Under the pieces are notes generated by a model that was given only the letters and a program-made list of their open reading frames with translations, was not told the DNA's origin and made no database searches. Positions 10,763-19,218 of a stretch of 33,573 nt of DNA are shown in pieces. Source of the DNA: Cyanophora paradoxa (taxonomy: Eukaryota; Glaucocystophyceae; Cyanophorales; Cyanophoraceae); contig QPMI01000355.1 of assembly GCA_004431415.1 (NCBI GenBank), positions 1 through 33,573 on the forward strand. The letters are read 5' to 3'. A program made the position numbers and the translations under genes. Numbering within the stretch: the first letter of the stretch is position 1; the number at the start of each line of letters is the position of its first letter.

Positions 10763-11915
10763 CTAGTCGGAGGATTCGAGGGGCGCGTCACCGTCGGCAG
10801 CGGGAGTGCTAGGGACGTCTCCGCCGGCCTCAGCGGCGCCCTTGGCGGGCTTCTTGGCGTCGCCGGCCGCCTCGGCGGGCGCGGCCGGTGCGGAGACCGG
10901 TGCGGTCCGGGGCGGTGCGGCGGGGGCGGCTTCCTCGCGGAGGCCGAACTGGTACCCGAAAGCGGCGCCGACGACGATGCAGGTGGCGATGGCGGCGAGG
11001 GCGAGGCGCGTCGTCTGGTCGGTCGCGGCGTAGGCCTTCACGGCCGCCACGTAGCGCTCCACGAACTCCCGCGCCTGCTGCATCGCCGGCTTCGGCGGCG
11101 CCTGCGCCCTCGCGGGGCCGGCCTCCCCCGCGCAGCGCTCCCGCACGCCCGTGTAGGCCCGGCCCCACTTCCGCAGCGTCTCCTGCACCGCCACGATCAC
11201 CGGCTCTGCGCCCGCCCGCGTCAGGCGGAGCGGCGGGGCGTCGGGTGAGCCGCGGGGTCCACCGCCGGAGGCCGTGCAGCGGGGCGGTGTGCGTGGGTCC
11301 GGGCATTGCTGCGGCGCGCGTCGACCCTCGCGGCCTGAGGTAAATGTGGCGGCCTGCCGCACCTGCATCATGTAAATCTCTTTGCCCGCCGGAAGTTCCG
11401 ACAGTGCGGACTGCAGCTCCGAGACGCCCATCTCCGCCGCGCCCATGAACTGGGCGGTGCGCGGGTCGCCCGGCTCTCCGACCAGGACAGCGATCCGCTT
11501 CTTGGACTCCGCGTGCATAAGAGTGTTGGCCGGATGCGGGCAGTTCGAAGACTCGCGGATCTCCAGCATCCGCTCCAGCTTGAAGTTCGAAAAGCTGCGG
11601 CGTGTACGTCAGAGACGAGTCTGGACTGTTCGAATGAGCCTCGGAGCGGGACGGCGTGTACGCCCTATGAAAAGTTTGCAAACGTCGAGCAAGCCCTTTC
11701 TGGCGTTGCTTCCGAAGCTAAGCTCTCGCAGGGCGGAAGGCCTGAGGCGCGCACATCGAGGGGCTCGCCTCCGTGAGCTGCTCGCCTGCTGCTGCTGGTT
11801 CGGCTGGCGCGGGCTTCTTTGCTTGGTACGCCGCGCCAGCCGCTGACGACGCCAGCGCGCCGCAGAGGCCGCAGACCGCGAGCACCAGGAGAAGGGCCGC
11901 AGCTGCCGGCCTCAT
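10763..11915 (-). CDS. Unrecognised membrane protein with signal peptide and C-terminal TM segment
   Basis: I do not recognise this family. Three exons are supported. Exon 1 (11915-11755) starts MRPAAAALLLVLAVCGLCGA, a classic signal peptide with likely cleavage in ALASSAAG. An intron at 11754-11595 (GTGCGC...CCGCAG, 160 nt) follows, joined in phase. Exon 2 (11594-11363) has an amphipathic stretch (SNFKLERMLEIRESSNCPHP) and KKRIAVLVGEPGDPRTAQFM, ending EIYMMQ. After donor GTGCGG the last exon (from about 11205) reads PVIVAVQETLRKWGRAYTGV, then an AREFVERYVAAVKAYA helix. A hydrophobic segment (RLALAAIATCIVVGAAFGYQ) comes next, then a tail of about 60 residues rich in Ala and Pro, ending PLESSD. 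The topology suggests a type I secretory-pathway or plastid-route protein with a lumenal domain. The translation outside the two boundary regions is firm. Confidence 0.65.
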
Positions 11916-12225
11916 TCTTGTGAGGCGACTCAAAGCCACGTAGAACGTAGATGAGCGCCTATCCTGTGGCTATCGACCTTGTACCCCCGACCGCTAGCTT
12001 CACTTGGCTATCTTTGCGAATCCGGGCCTTGGAACTCAACATTCCATCAGCATCAACATCAGCATAAGCAGAGTAGAGTCCGAGCTCACCGCGCTGGGTT
12101 TCCGTGCCAGGCAGGCAGGACAGCTTTAGACTTCGGATTAATCGTAGCCGCCCGAGCTCGTGTCTGGGACAGTCAGCATAGCTTAGCGCGACTCAGCGCG
12201 ACACCGTCCAGGAGTGCGGCCCGAA
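11916..12225. promoter_or_regulatory. 310-bp divergent intergenic region
   Basis: It separates the starts of the membrane-protein gene and the methyltransferase gene, so it should hold both promoters. Two copies of AGCGCGAC, 10 bp apart (12185 and 12195), sit just upstream of the methyltransferase ATG. An imperfect CATCAG/CATCAA run lies at about 12045-12065. The region is less GC-rich than the flanking genes. No other gene is visible. Confidence 0.4.
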
Positions 12226-13463
12226 ATGGAGCGCCGGTCCGCGCTGTGCGTGTGCTTGGTGTTGCTCCTCGCCTCAGCAGGTGCGCTCGCATTCCTCCCG
12301 CTTGTCAATCTCCGGCTCACGCGCGAGGCCTCAGTCGCCGGGCACCCAGCGCTCACATTCGACACAGCCAAGGTTAGCTCCCTGCTGATCTCCCGCCGGC
12401 TCGTTTGAGCGCATCACACGCCCTGAACGTCACGCAGGTTGGCGTGGGATGCAAAGATCCGCGTGATCTCAACGTCGGGAACGTGTGGGAACCGCTGGTG
12501 CGCCGCCCGCTGGGGGCCCGCCGCGCGTCCCTCACGCCCGGGGGCGCAGGTGCTGCACGAAGAGAAGTCGCACGCGCACCTGGTGCCGCCTTACAAGTAC
12601 TTCCAGTACATGAACGCGCCGAAGCAGTACGCGGGGACGGAGATCGTGCACTTCGACTTCATCAACAAGAACTACCCGTGCCCGCCCGGCAGCATCATCG
12701 TCGACGGCGGCGCCAACGTCGGCAGTGCGTGGCGCCCCACCACCCGCCCTCCCGCCCCCACCCGCCCCCCCGCCCCGCCCGTCCCCGCCCGCTCGCCTCA
12801 CCGGCCGTCCCCGGGGCAGTCTACACGGCGGTGTACGCGGCGATGGGTTGCCCCGTGCTGGCGTTCGAGCCGATCACGGGGGACGTGGCGGGGCTGACGG
12901 TGGTGGCGAACAAGCGCGAGGCCGACGTCTGCCTCGTGGAGGCGGCCCTCGCCGAGCAGGCGAGCCCCTCGGCCACCATGATCCTCAACGAGCGCTACCC
13001 GGAGGGCAACTGGCTCCAGCCCGACGCCAAGAAGTGGCTCGACGAGAACATGCACCAGTACCTGGCGGGGTGCGGCGGGCGGGCGGGGACGGGGGGAGGG
13101 TGCGGGCTGTGACGGGGGCGGGGGCGCGGGGGCAGGTACGAGGGGGCGGCGAAGGTGAAGAGCGTGCCGGTGGTGGTGCTGGACGACTACCTGGACTCGG
13201 TGGAGCGGGTGCACCTGCTCAAGCTGGACCTGGAGGGCGGCGAGCTGCTCGCCCTCAAGGGCGCCCTCCGCGCCATCCGCGCCCGCAAGATCTTCCTCAT
13301 GATCATCGAGGTCTGGAAGAAGCCCGACGTGCTCGAGCTCCTCGCCGAGAACGGCTACTCCATCTGGGCCATCAAGTACGAGCACACCGGCTACCTCTTC
13401 CACCCCCTCGAGCGCCAGTACTGGCCCACCTACGAGGGCGACGTCTTCGCGCGCCTCGTATAA
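12226..13463 (+). CDS. FkbM-family SAM-dependent methyltransferase with N-terminal signal anchor
   Basis: A 319-residue protein in five exons, all phases consistent: 12226-12372, 12438-12497, 12550-12724, 12820-13069 and 13136-13463. The N-terminus (ALCVCLVLLLASAGALAFL) is a signal anchor or signal peptide, so the enzyme probably works in the ER/Golgi lumen. The core has the FkbM motif I SIIVDGGANVGIYTAVYAAM (the GxG loop is split by an intron), then CPVLAFEPI (the acidic FEP motif), NKREADVCLVEAAL, VPVVVLDDYLDS and VHLLKLDLEGGELLALKGAL (the typical LKxDxEGxE motif). It ends in LMIIEVW. Methyl acceptors in this family are often sugars or glycolipids. The substrate here cannot be read from sequence. 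Confidence 0.88.
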
Positions 13464-14136
13464 CCACGCGCCCCCGCCGCTCCCCCGAGCGCGCGCGCCT
13501 ATTGATCTAGTATTATTCTTTCACACGTATGCGTATGGAGCCGATCTGTAGAGCCGCCTCGCTGTTGTCTGCAGCTTCGCCCTGCTGTGTTGAGAGCTCG
13601 AGATTGTTTAAGGTAGTCAGTCGACACTCTAGTAGGAAGGTCTAGATTATGGTACTAGTTTTCGTAGACCAGGACCAGACAGCTTTTTTCAAGCCATGGC
13701 CAGCAGCTGCAGCTTCCGTCCTGCAGCTGTACGCCCACCTCGCGGAGCCCGGACCGTCCCTAGTCATCGGATGACGAGCCCGCTCATGTGTTGCGAATAA
13801 ATTTGGCATTCTTGGTACAGATACGATACACGCGCGATTGCATGCGCAAGCGCCAAGCTTAAGATAGCGCTCATTACTATAAGCTTGAAAGCGAGCACGC
13901 GCGAGAAGCGAACGAAGGGCCCGGCCCGGGTACGCGTATACAGGAACAACGTCTTCGGTCTTCCTTTTTGATTCGCTCCGACTCGGCAGGCGCGAGAAGC
14001 AAGCGCGAGAGCGAAGCGCGAGCTTCCGAACGCACCGCATCGCGGCGCGCTGCCGGCGGCGCATGTTCAGCGACTTCGCCAGCAGCCGTGTCACCGCGAT
14101 ACAAACGCTAGCAGCAGCTCACTGAAGCGGACTGCG
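13464..14136. other. 673-bp intergenic region between two same-strand genes
   Basis: This is the 3' end of the methyltransferase gene and the 5' region of the kinesin gene. It is AT-richer than the genes. An AATAAA lies at 13796-13801, a possible but distant polyadenylation signal. CGCGAGAAGC occurs twice (13900-13909 and 13991-14000) before the kinesin start and could be a promoter element. The minus-strand open frame at 13642-14094 shows no family features and I do not call it. Confidence 0.4.
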
Positions 14137-17100
14137 ATGGAAGGCGCGGACGAGAGCGGCGAGGATGTTGACCAGCTCAGGCAGCTTCTTGGCGTGTCGC
14201 CAGCGCGGGCCGTCAAACACGAAGTGCCGCAAACTCCGCGCGACAACCGTGACTATACTACCGATGTGCATATGAGGCTGCACTCCCAGGTGCGCGCCGC
14301 TTTTCCGCCAGGAGCTTACGGCACAGACCAACGTGCTTGCAGTCCCAGCAGATTGCGTATCAGGAGCAACAGATCGCGTACCTGAACACCGAGATAGCGC
14401 GCATCTTCAAGCACAACGAGCAGAACCACCAGACGTTCACGGCGGAGTATGCGAAGTTGAAGGACGCCAAGCTGCAGGACGAGAAGGAGCTGGCTGCGGT
14501 GCGAGCGCGCCCCGCAGGCAACAGCTCCTCAGGGCCTGCCGAGCTCAAGGCTGACTTCGAGCACTCAGGTCCGGAAGCAGCACTCGGATGCCCTGAAGAA
14601 GCTAGAAGACACAGCGGCGAAACTCGAGGAGACTGCCGAAGCTCATGCGAAGCTAAAGAAGGAGCTGGAGAAGCTGAAAGGCGAGAACGAGAAGCTAGCG
14701 TCGAGGAAGCACGAGGACGGGTTGCTCAAGGCGTCGAAGGATCTGGCGGCGGAGAAAGCGCGGCTCGAGGAGGAGCTGCGGGCCGCACGCGAGGCCCTCG
14801 AGGCCAAGGGCGCCGAGGCGGAGCGGGCGCAGGGCGAGGCGCGCAAGGCCTCCGCCCGCGTCTCCCTCCTCGAGCGGTGCGCCCGCCCGGGCCCCGGCCC
14901 CGCCCCGCCTGCGCGGCGCGGCGGTGCGAGGGGCCGGGGCGGGGCGCAGGGAGGGCCAGTCGAGCCAGGCGAGCCTGCTGGAGGAGATCTCGCGGACCGC
15001 CAACCAGATCATCACCGCCGAGACCGGCAAGAAGGAGGCCGAGGCCAAGCTCCAGTGCGCGTCGCGCCCGGAGTCCCGCGCGCCGCCGCTGTCTCCGACG
15101 GGCGGGGCGCAGGGCGCGGGAGGCGAGGATCGGGGAGCTCGAGCGGCTGCTGGCGGAGGAGCGGCGGGAGCGGGAGCGGGAGCGGGGGGAGGTGGAGCGG
15201 GAGCGGGCGGCGCTGCGGGCGGAGGCGGAGGAGCGGCAGGCGGCGCTCGAGGCGGAGCAGGCGCGGGGAGACGCCGTCGCCCTCGCCGCCGCCACCACGC
15301 GGTGCCGCCCCGCCCGCCCGCCCGCCGCGCCGCCCCGCCCGGCCGGCGGCGAGCGGGCGCAGGGCGGAGGCGGCGGAGGCGCGGCTGGCGGAGTTCCGGC
15401 GGAGGCTGCCGGCGCTCTTCGCGGGGGCGATCGGGGCGCTGCGGGAGGAGCTGGGGCGGATGCGGCGGGCGGTGACGGGGAGCCTGGAGGAGGCGGCCGA
15501 GGGGGCCGGCGCGCTCGACCGGAACGTGCGGGAGGCCATCCGCCGCGCCGAGGGCGACCGCGATTCCCTCCTCCGCCGCTACCGCGAGGAGGCCCGCCCC
15601 CCCGCCCCCCCCGCCCCGCCTGCCGTGCGAGGCCGCCGCGCAGGTGCGCCAGCGGCGCAAGCTCTACGACGCCCTCCAAGAGGCCAAGGGCGCCATCCGC
15701 GTCTTCTGCAGGGTCCGGCCTACGGCCCGGTCATCGATCGAGCTGCGGCTCAGCGAGCGCGCAGGTCCGGCCCCTGCTTCCCGACGAGCGGTCCCGGGGC
15801 GACCTCACCTCCTGCTCCTACCCGGGTGAGCGCGCCGCCGGCGGCGCTCCTGGCAGCGCTCGTGGCGGGGCGGGGCGAGCGGGGTGGGGCGCAGAGGCGG
15901 GGCAGCTGGGGGAGGAGGGGGAGGCGGCGGAGCACCGGACGATCTGCGTGCGGGAGGCGGGGGAGCGGGGCCGGCGGCAGGAGTTCGAGTTCGACCGGGT
16001 CTTCTCCGGGGCCGCCTCCCAGGAGGAGATCTTCGAGGAGGCCAAGGCCCTTGTCACATCCGCCCTCGACGGCTACTCCGTCACCATCATGGCCTACGGC
16101 CAGACCGGCTCCGGCAAGGCCCGTCCCGCCCCGCCCCGCCCGAAGCTATCGCCCGCCCTGCCCTCACCGCGCCGACCCGCAGACGTACACGATGGAGGGC
16201 CCTCCGGGGCAGCGGGTGCGGGGCGGGGTGGGGCGGGGCGCCGGCGGCCCCCGCGGGGTCCGACGGCGGGCGCGCGCGCAGGGCGTGAACATTCGGACGC
16301 TGGAGGAGTTGCTGCGCGCCGCCGAGCTCCGCGCTGCCAGCGGCGACTATGGTGCTCGCCGCCCTGCGCCGCCGCCGGCGAGGCGAGGGGAGGCGAGGCG
16401 GGGGCGGGGGCAGAGTACAAGATGTGGATGAGCATGCTGGAGGTCTACAACGACGAGCTCTACGACCTGCTCACCGGCAGCGACGTCAAGCTCGAGACGC
16501 GCAGCGGGCCCGCCGGCCTCCAGGCCAGCACGCCCCTCCCGCCGCCCCCTCGCCGCCGCGGCCCTGAGCCTGGCCGGCGCGCAGGCGACGAACGCGCGGG
16601 AGGTGGCGATCGGGAGCATGGAGGAGGTGCTGCAGGCGATGGCGGTCGGCTACGCGCAGCGCTCCACGGCGGAGACGCTCCTGAACCGCTCCTCGTCGCG
16701 CTCGCACTGCGTCCTCCGCATCCGCATCGAGGGCTCCAACCCCCGCGCCCAGCTCAAGCTCGCCTCCCGCCTCTGCCTCGTCGACCTCGCCGGCTCCGAG
16801 GCGCGCCCCGCCCCGCCCCGCCCCGCCCCGCGGCGGCGGGCGCGACCGACTCGCGCCGCAGCGCGTGAAGGAGTCCGGGGCGACGGGGGACCGCCTGAAG
16901 GAGGCGCAGCACATCAACAAGTCCTTGAGTGCCCTTGGCGATGTCATGAGCGCCCTCCAGTGCAAGCAGTCTCACATCCCGTGCGCCCCACGGCGAGGCG
17001 CCGCCGCGGGCGGGGGCTTCCTTTCGGCCTGACCGGACGCCGCAGGTACCGCAACTCCAAGCTCACGCACCTCCTCCAGGACTCGCTCGGTGCGCCCCGG

Positions 17101-17580
17101 GCCCCTCGCGGTGGCCTCTATCTCTCTCTCCTCGTCGCGCGCTCATCGCGGCGGGCAGCGGCGGGGGGGAAGACGCTGGTGTTCGCGACGATCAGCCCGT
17201 CGGCGGAGTGGGCGCACGAGAGCATCTGCACGCTGAACTTCGCGTCGCGGGTGGCGCGCGTCGTGCAGGGCCCCGCCCGCAAGAACGTGACGGCGGCGAG
17301 CCCGTCGCCGACCCCCGAGGGCGCCCTCCCCGCCGCCTCCTCCGCGCGCTCCTCCCCCACGTGCGGGCCCCCTCCCCCGCACCGCCCCTCCCCTGACAGG
17401 GCGCGCAGGGAGGAGATGGGGCCGCCGCCGCCGATGACGCCGCGGTCGCGGTCCGGGGCGGCGGGGGCCGGCGGCGAGGTGCGCCGCTCGACGGCGAGCC
17501 TCACCTCCCTCGGCCGCTCCGGCTCCGGGGCCACCACGCCGACCGCCCCCGCGCCCCGGCCCAGCTCCAGGAAGGGCTAG
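14137..17580 (+). CDS. Kinesin-14 (C-terminal motor, KIFC/Ncd type)
   Basis: A minus-end-directed microtubule motor of the kinesin-14 class, used in spindle organisation or retrograde transport. It starts [21 protein letters not shown] long coiled coil follows ([19 protein letters not shown] near 14350; [20 protein letters not shown] near 14600; many E/A/R heptads to about 15560). The motor is C-terminal: neck and first strand [43 protein letters not shown] (P-loop), [32 protein letters not shown] (switch I), [11 protein letters not shown] (switch II), [52 protein letters not shown] and [11 protein letters not shown]. The motor is followed by a Ser/Pro/Ala-rich tail of about 110 residues. There are about a dozen introns; two in the motor (after GSGK and after GSE) have GC donors. 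Exons of the stalk between 14877 and 15650 are partly uncertain. Confidence 0.92.
16119..16182 (+). other. GC-AG intron splitting the kinesin P-loop
   Basis: GGCAAG is followed by GCCCGTCCCG, and the AG at 16182 precedes ACGTACACGATG. Splicing rejoins GQTGSGK with TYTMEG exactly. The nearby GT (16122-16125 area) would destroy the frame. The intron is 64 nt, so it cannot be retained in frame. Confidence 0.85.
16801..16861 (+). other. GC-AG intron after the kinesin DLAGSE motif
   Basis: The codons for DLAGSE end at 16800 and are followed by GCGCGCCCCGCC. The AG at 16861 precedes codons for [16 protein letters not shown], restoring the conserved GSER run. The intron is 61 nt and there is no GT candidate. 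Confidence 0.88.
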
Positions 17581-17674
17581 CCGGCCGGCTGCTCGTTGCT
17601 TGCTATTGAAACGAAACCTATCGCGCTACTGCTACGCTCTACGGAGGGGAGCCCCTGGGGAGGGGCGGCTGCAG

Positions 17675-19028
17675 CTAGGGGAGGCCGGGGCGGGGGTCGG
17701 GGGGCAGGAAGGGGTGGGAGAGGGGCCAGACGAGGCCGTGCGGGCAGGCGACGCGGGAGGCCGACTGCGCGAGGTGGTGCGTCCACTGCACCTGCCCCGC
17801 CGCGTCAGGCGGGAGGGCCCCCGCGAGGGCCGGCGGGGGACAGGGCGGCGCACCAGCACGTTGAAGCGGCGCTCGGGGAGGAGGTCGAGGGGGTGCGGCG
17901 CCCCCCGCCCCGACACCGCCGCGTCGAAGAAGGCCCGGCACGCCGACGTCAGGGCCTGCGGGCACAGTTCGAGGGCGGGCGGGGCGGGCGGGGGCCGGGG
18001 CGCGGGGCGCCTGGAGGTAGGAGTCGTCGCGGACGAAGAGGTACACGGCGGCGCCCTGCGGCGTCCACAGCACGAGGTACGCGAGGTGCACCCCCGCCGC
18101 GTGCATCTGCAGCATCACCTGCACTCGCCACGCTCGGCGCGGGGCCGGCGCGGGGCGGGGCGGGGCGGGGCGGCGGCGCACCTGGGGCACGTGCGTGGCG
18201 TCGGCGGCGCAGTCGGCCGGGCAGACGTCCTGCAGGCACTTGACCTCCACCACGGCCCGCACGTTGCCCGCGCTGTCCACGAGGCACCCGTCCGTCTCGG
18301 AAACCAACCAATCGTCCTTCGAGAACGTGTGCGGCCTGGCCGGCGTTCGTTCGCGCGGGGCACAGAAAGGTTCGCCGGGAGGGGAGAGCGCACCAGCCGT
18401 GGAAGACGAGCTGCGCGAGCGGGGGCACATCAGTTAACCGCAGGGCTCAAGCTAATCGGCATGCTCAAGGCTCACCCCTGCATCACTAGCGCATGCCCTG
18501 CAGTTGGCGCCAAACGTGGCAAGCCCGTCGGCCTAGCGTGCGAAGACACGCAGGGTCAGAGAGCTAGCACAGAATGACAAAGGTATCGGCACACTTCATG
18601 CAAGAGGCCGAAGTCCATCGTCGCGCCAGCTGCATTCGACGCGAGCTGCCGCTTGATACGGTAGCCGAGCGGGTCTTGGATCCGCAAAAACGCGTCCAAG
18701 AAAGCTTTGAAGGCTGATTCAAAGGGCTTCTTGCCGTTGTCATGCGAATCCGCTGCGAGGCGCACGTGAGCGCAAAGCGAGGAGCATGTGCAGCGCCCAG
18801 GGGCGCCGGCGGCGAGCTAAATATGAGCCTACGAGCTAGAGCATTATGGGGGACGCTCAGAATTCGAGCGGGACGGCTCGGGGCTCTCGGCGACGCTAGC
18901 AAACGCGACCGCGCGAGGAACCCAGTGCACTCACTGCGAAGGAGGAGCACGTCGGCCGCTATGCCGGCGGGGAAGCGCGCATGGTTGATATACGCGCTGT
19001 TGTACGCGCGCTGCTGCCGCCGCTTCAT
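17675..19028 (-). CDS. YqaJ/lambda-exonuclease-like PD-(D/E)XK nuclease
   Basis: Reconstructed as 257 residues in seven exons with consistent phase: 19028-18935, 18752-18571, 18410-18394 (a 17-nt microexon), 18335-18182, 18118-18011, 17955-17854 and 17791-17675. The start reads MKRRQQRAYNSAYINHARFP. The nuclease core is WLVSETDGCLVDS then RAVVEVKC, fitting the PD and (D/E)xK motifs (D of TDG, E and K of EVK) of the YqaJ/lambda-exonuclease fold. It continues with Q-VMLQMHAAGVHLAYLVLW, TPQGAAVYLFVRDDSY and AFFDAAV...LDLLPERRF, in the family order. Lambda exonuclease degrades one strand of dsDNA for recombination; the activity here is inferred. Its introns look like those of the neighbours, including one GC-AG (17956-18010), so it is an established nuclear gene. 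It converges on the kinesin gene with 94 bp between stops. The N-terminal exon start is the best available ATG, not proven. Confidence 0.72.
17956..18010 (-). other. GC-AG intron in the YqaJ-type gene
   Basis: On the minus strand, codons for DDSYLQ end in CAG followed by GCGCCCCGCG. The acceptor TGCCCGCAG precedes ALTSACRAFFDAAV. The intron is 55 nt, so it must be removed to keep phase 0, and no GT donor is available. Confidence 0.75.
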
Positions 19029-19218
19029 CACACCCGCCCGTGAGGTCCGATCGGGCCGGCTTCTACCCCTCGGCGTCGAGCCTGCACCGCCTGCGCCACG
19101 AACACTGCTACCACAGCCCTTTCTAGCTGGACTCCCGCTTTCACAAATTTCATCTACCCCAATCAGGGCTACCGAGTTCGGCCGCGCCACAACTTCAGTC
19201 CGGCTAGGCATCGCGACG
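19029..19218. promoter_or_regulatory. 190-bp divergent promoter between the YqaJ-type and SPT6 genes
   Basis: The two proposed start codons are head to head. A CCAAT box (19159-19163, plus strand) lies about 55 bp before the SPT6 ATG. No TATA box is evident. The shared regulatory role is inferred from spacing. Confidence 0.4.

Noticed and set aside
13642-14094. 150-residue minus-strand open frame in the kinesin upstream region
   Set aside because: No family features, no conserved motif, and it lies in AT-richer intergenic DNA with likely promoter elements.
17675-19028. Viral insertion carrying the YqaJ-type gene
   Set aside because: No other viral genes, no terminal repeats, host-style introns and base composition. 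At most an ancient capture.
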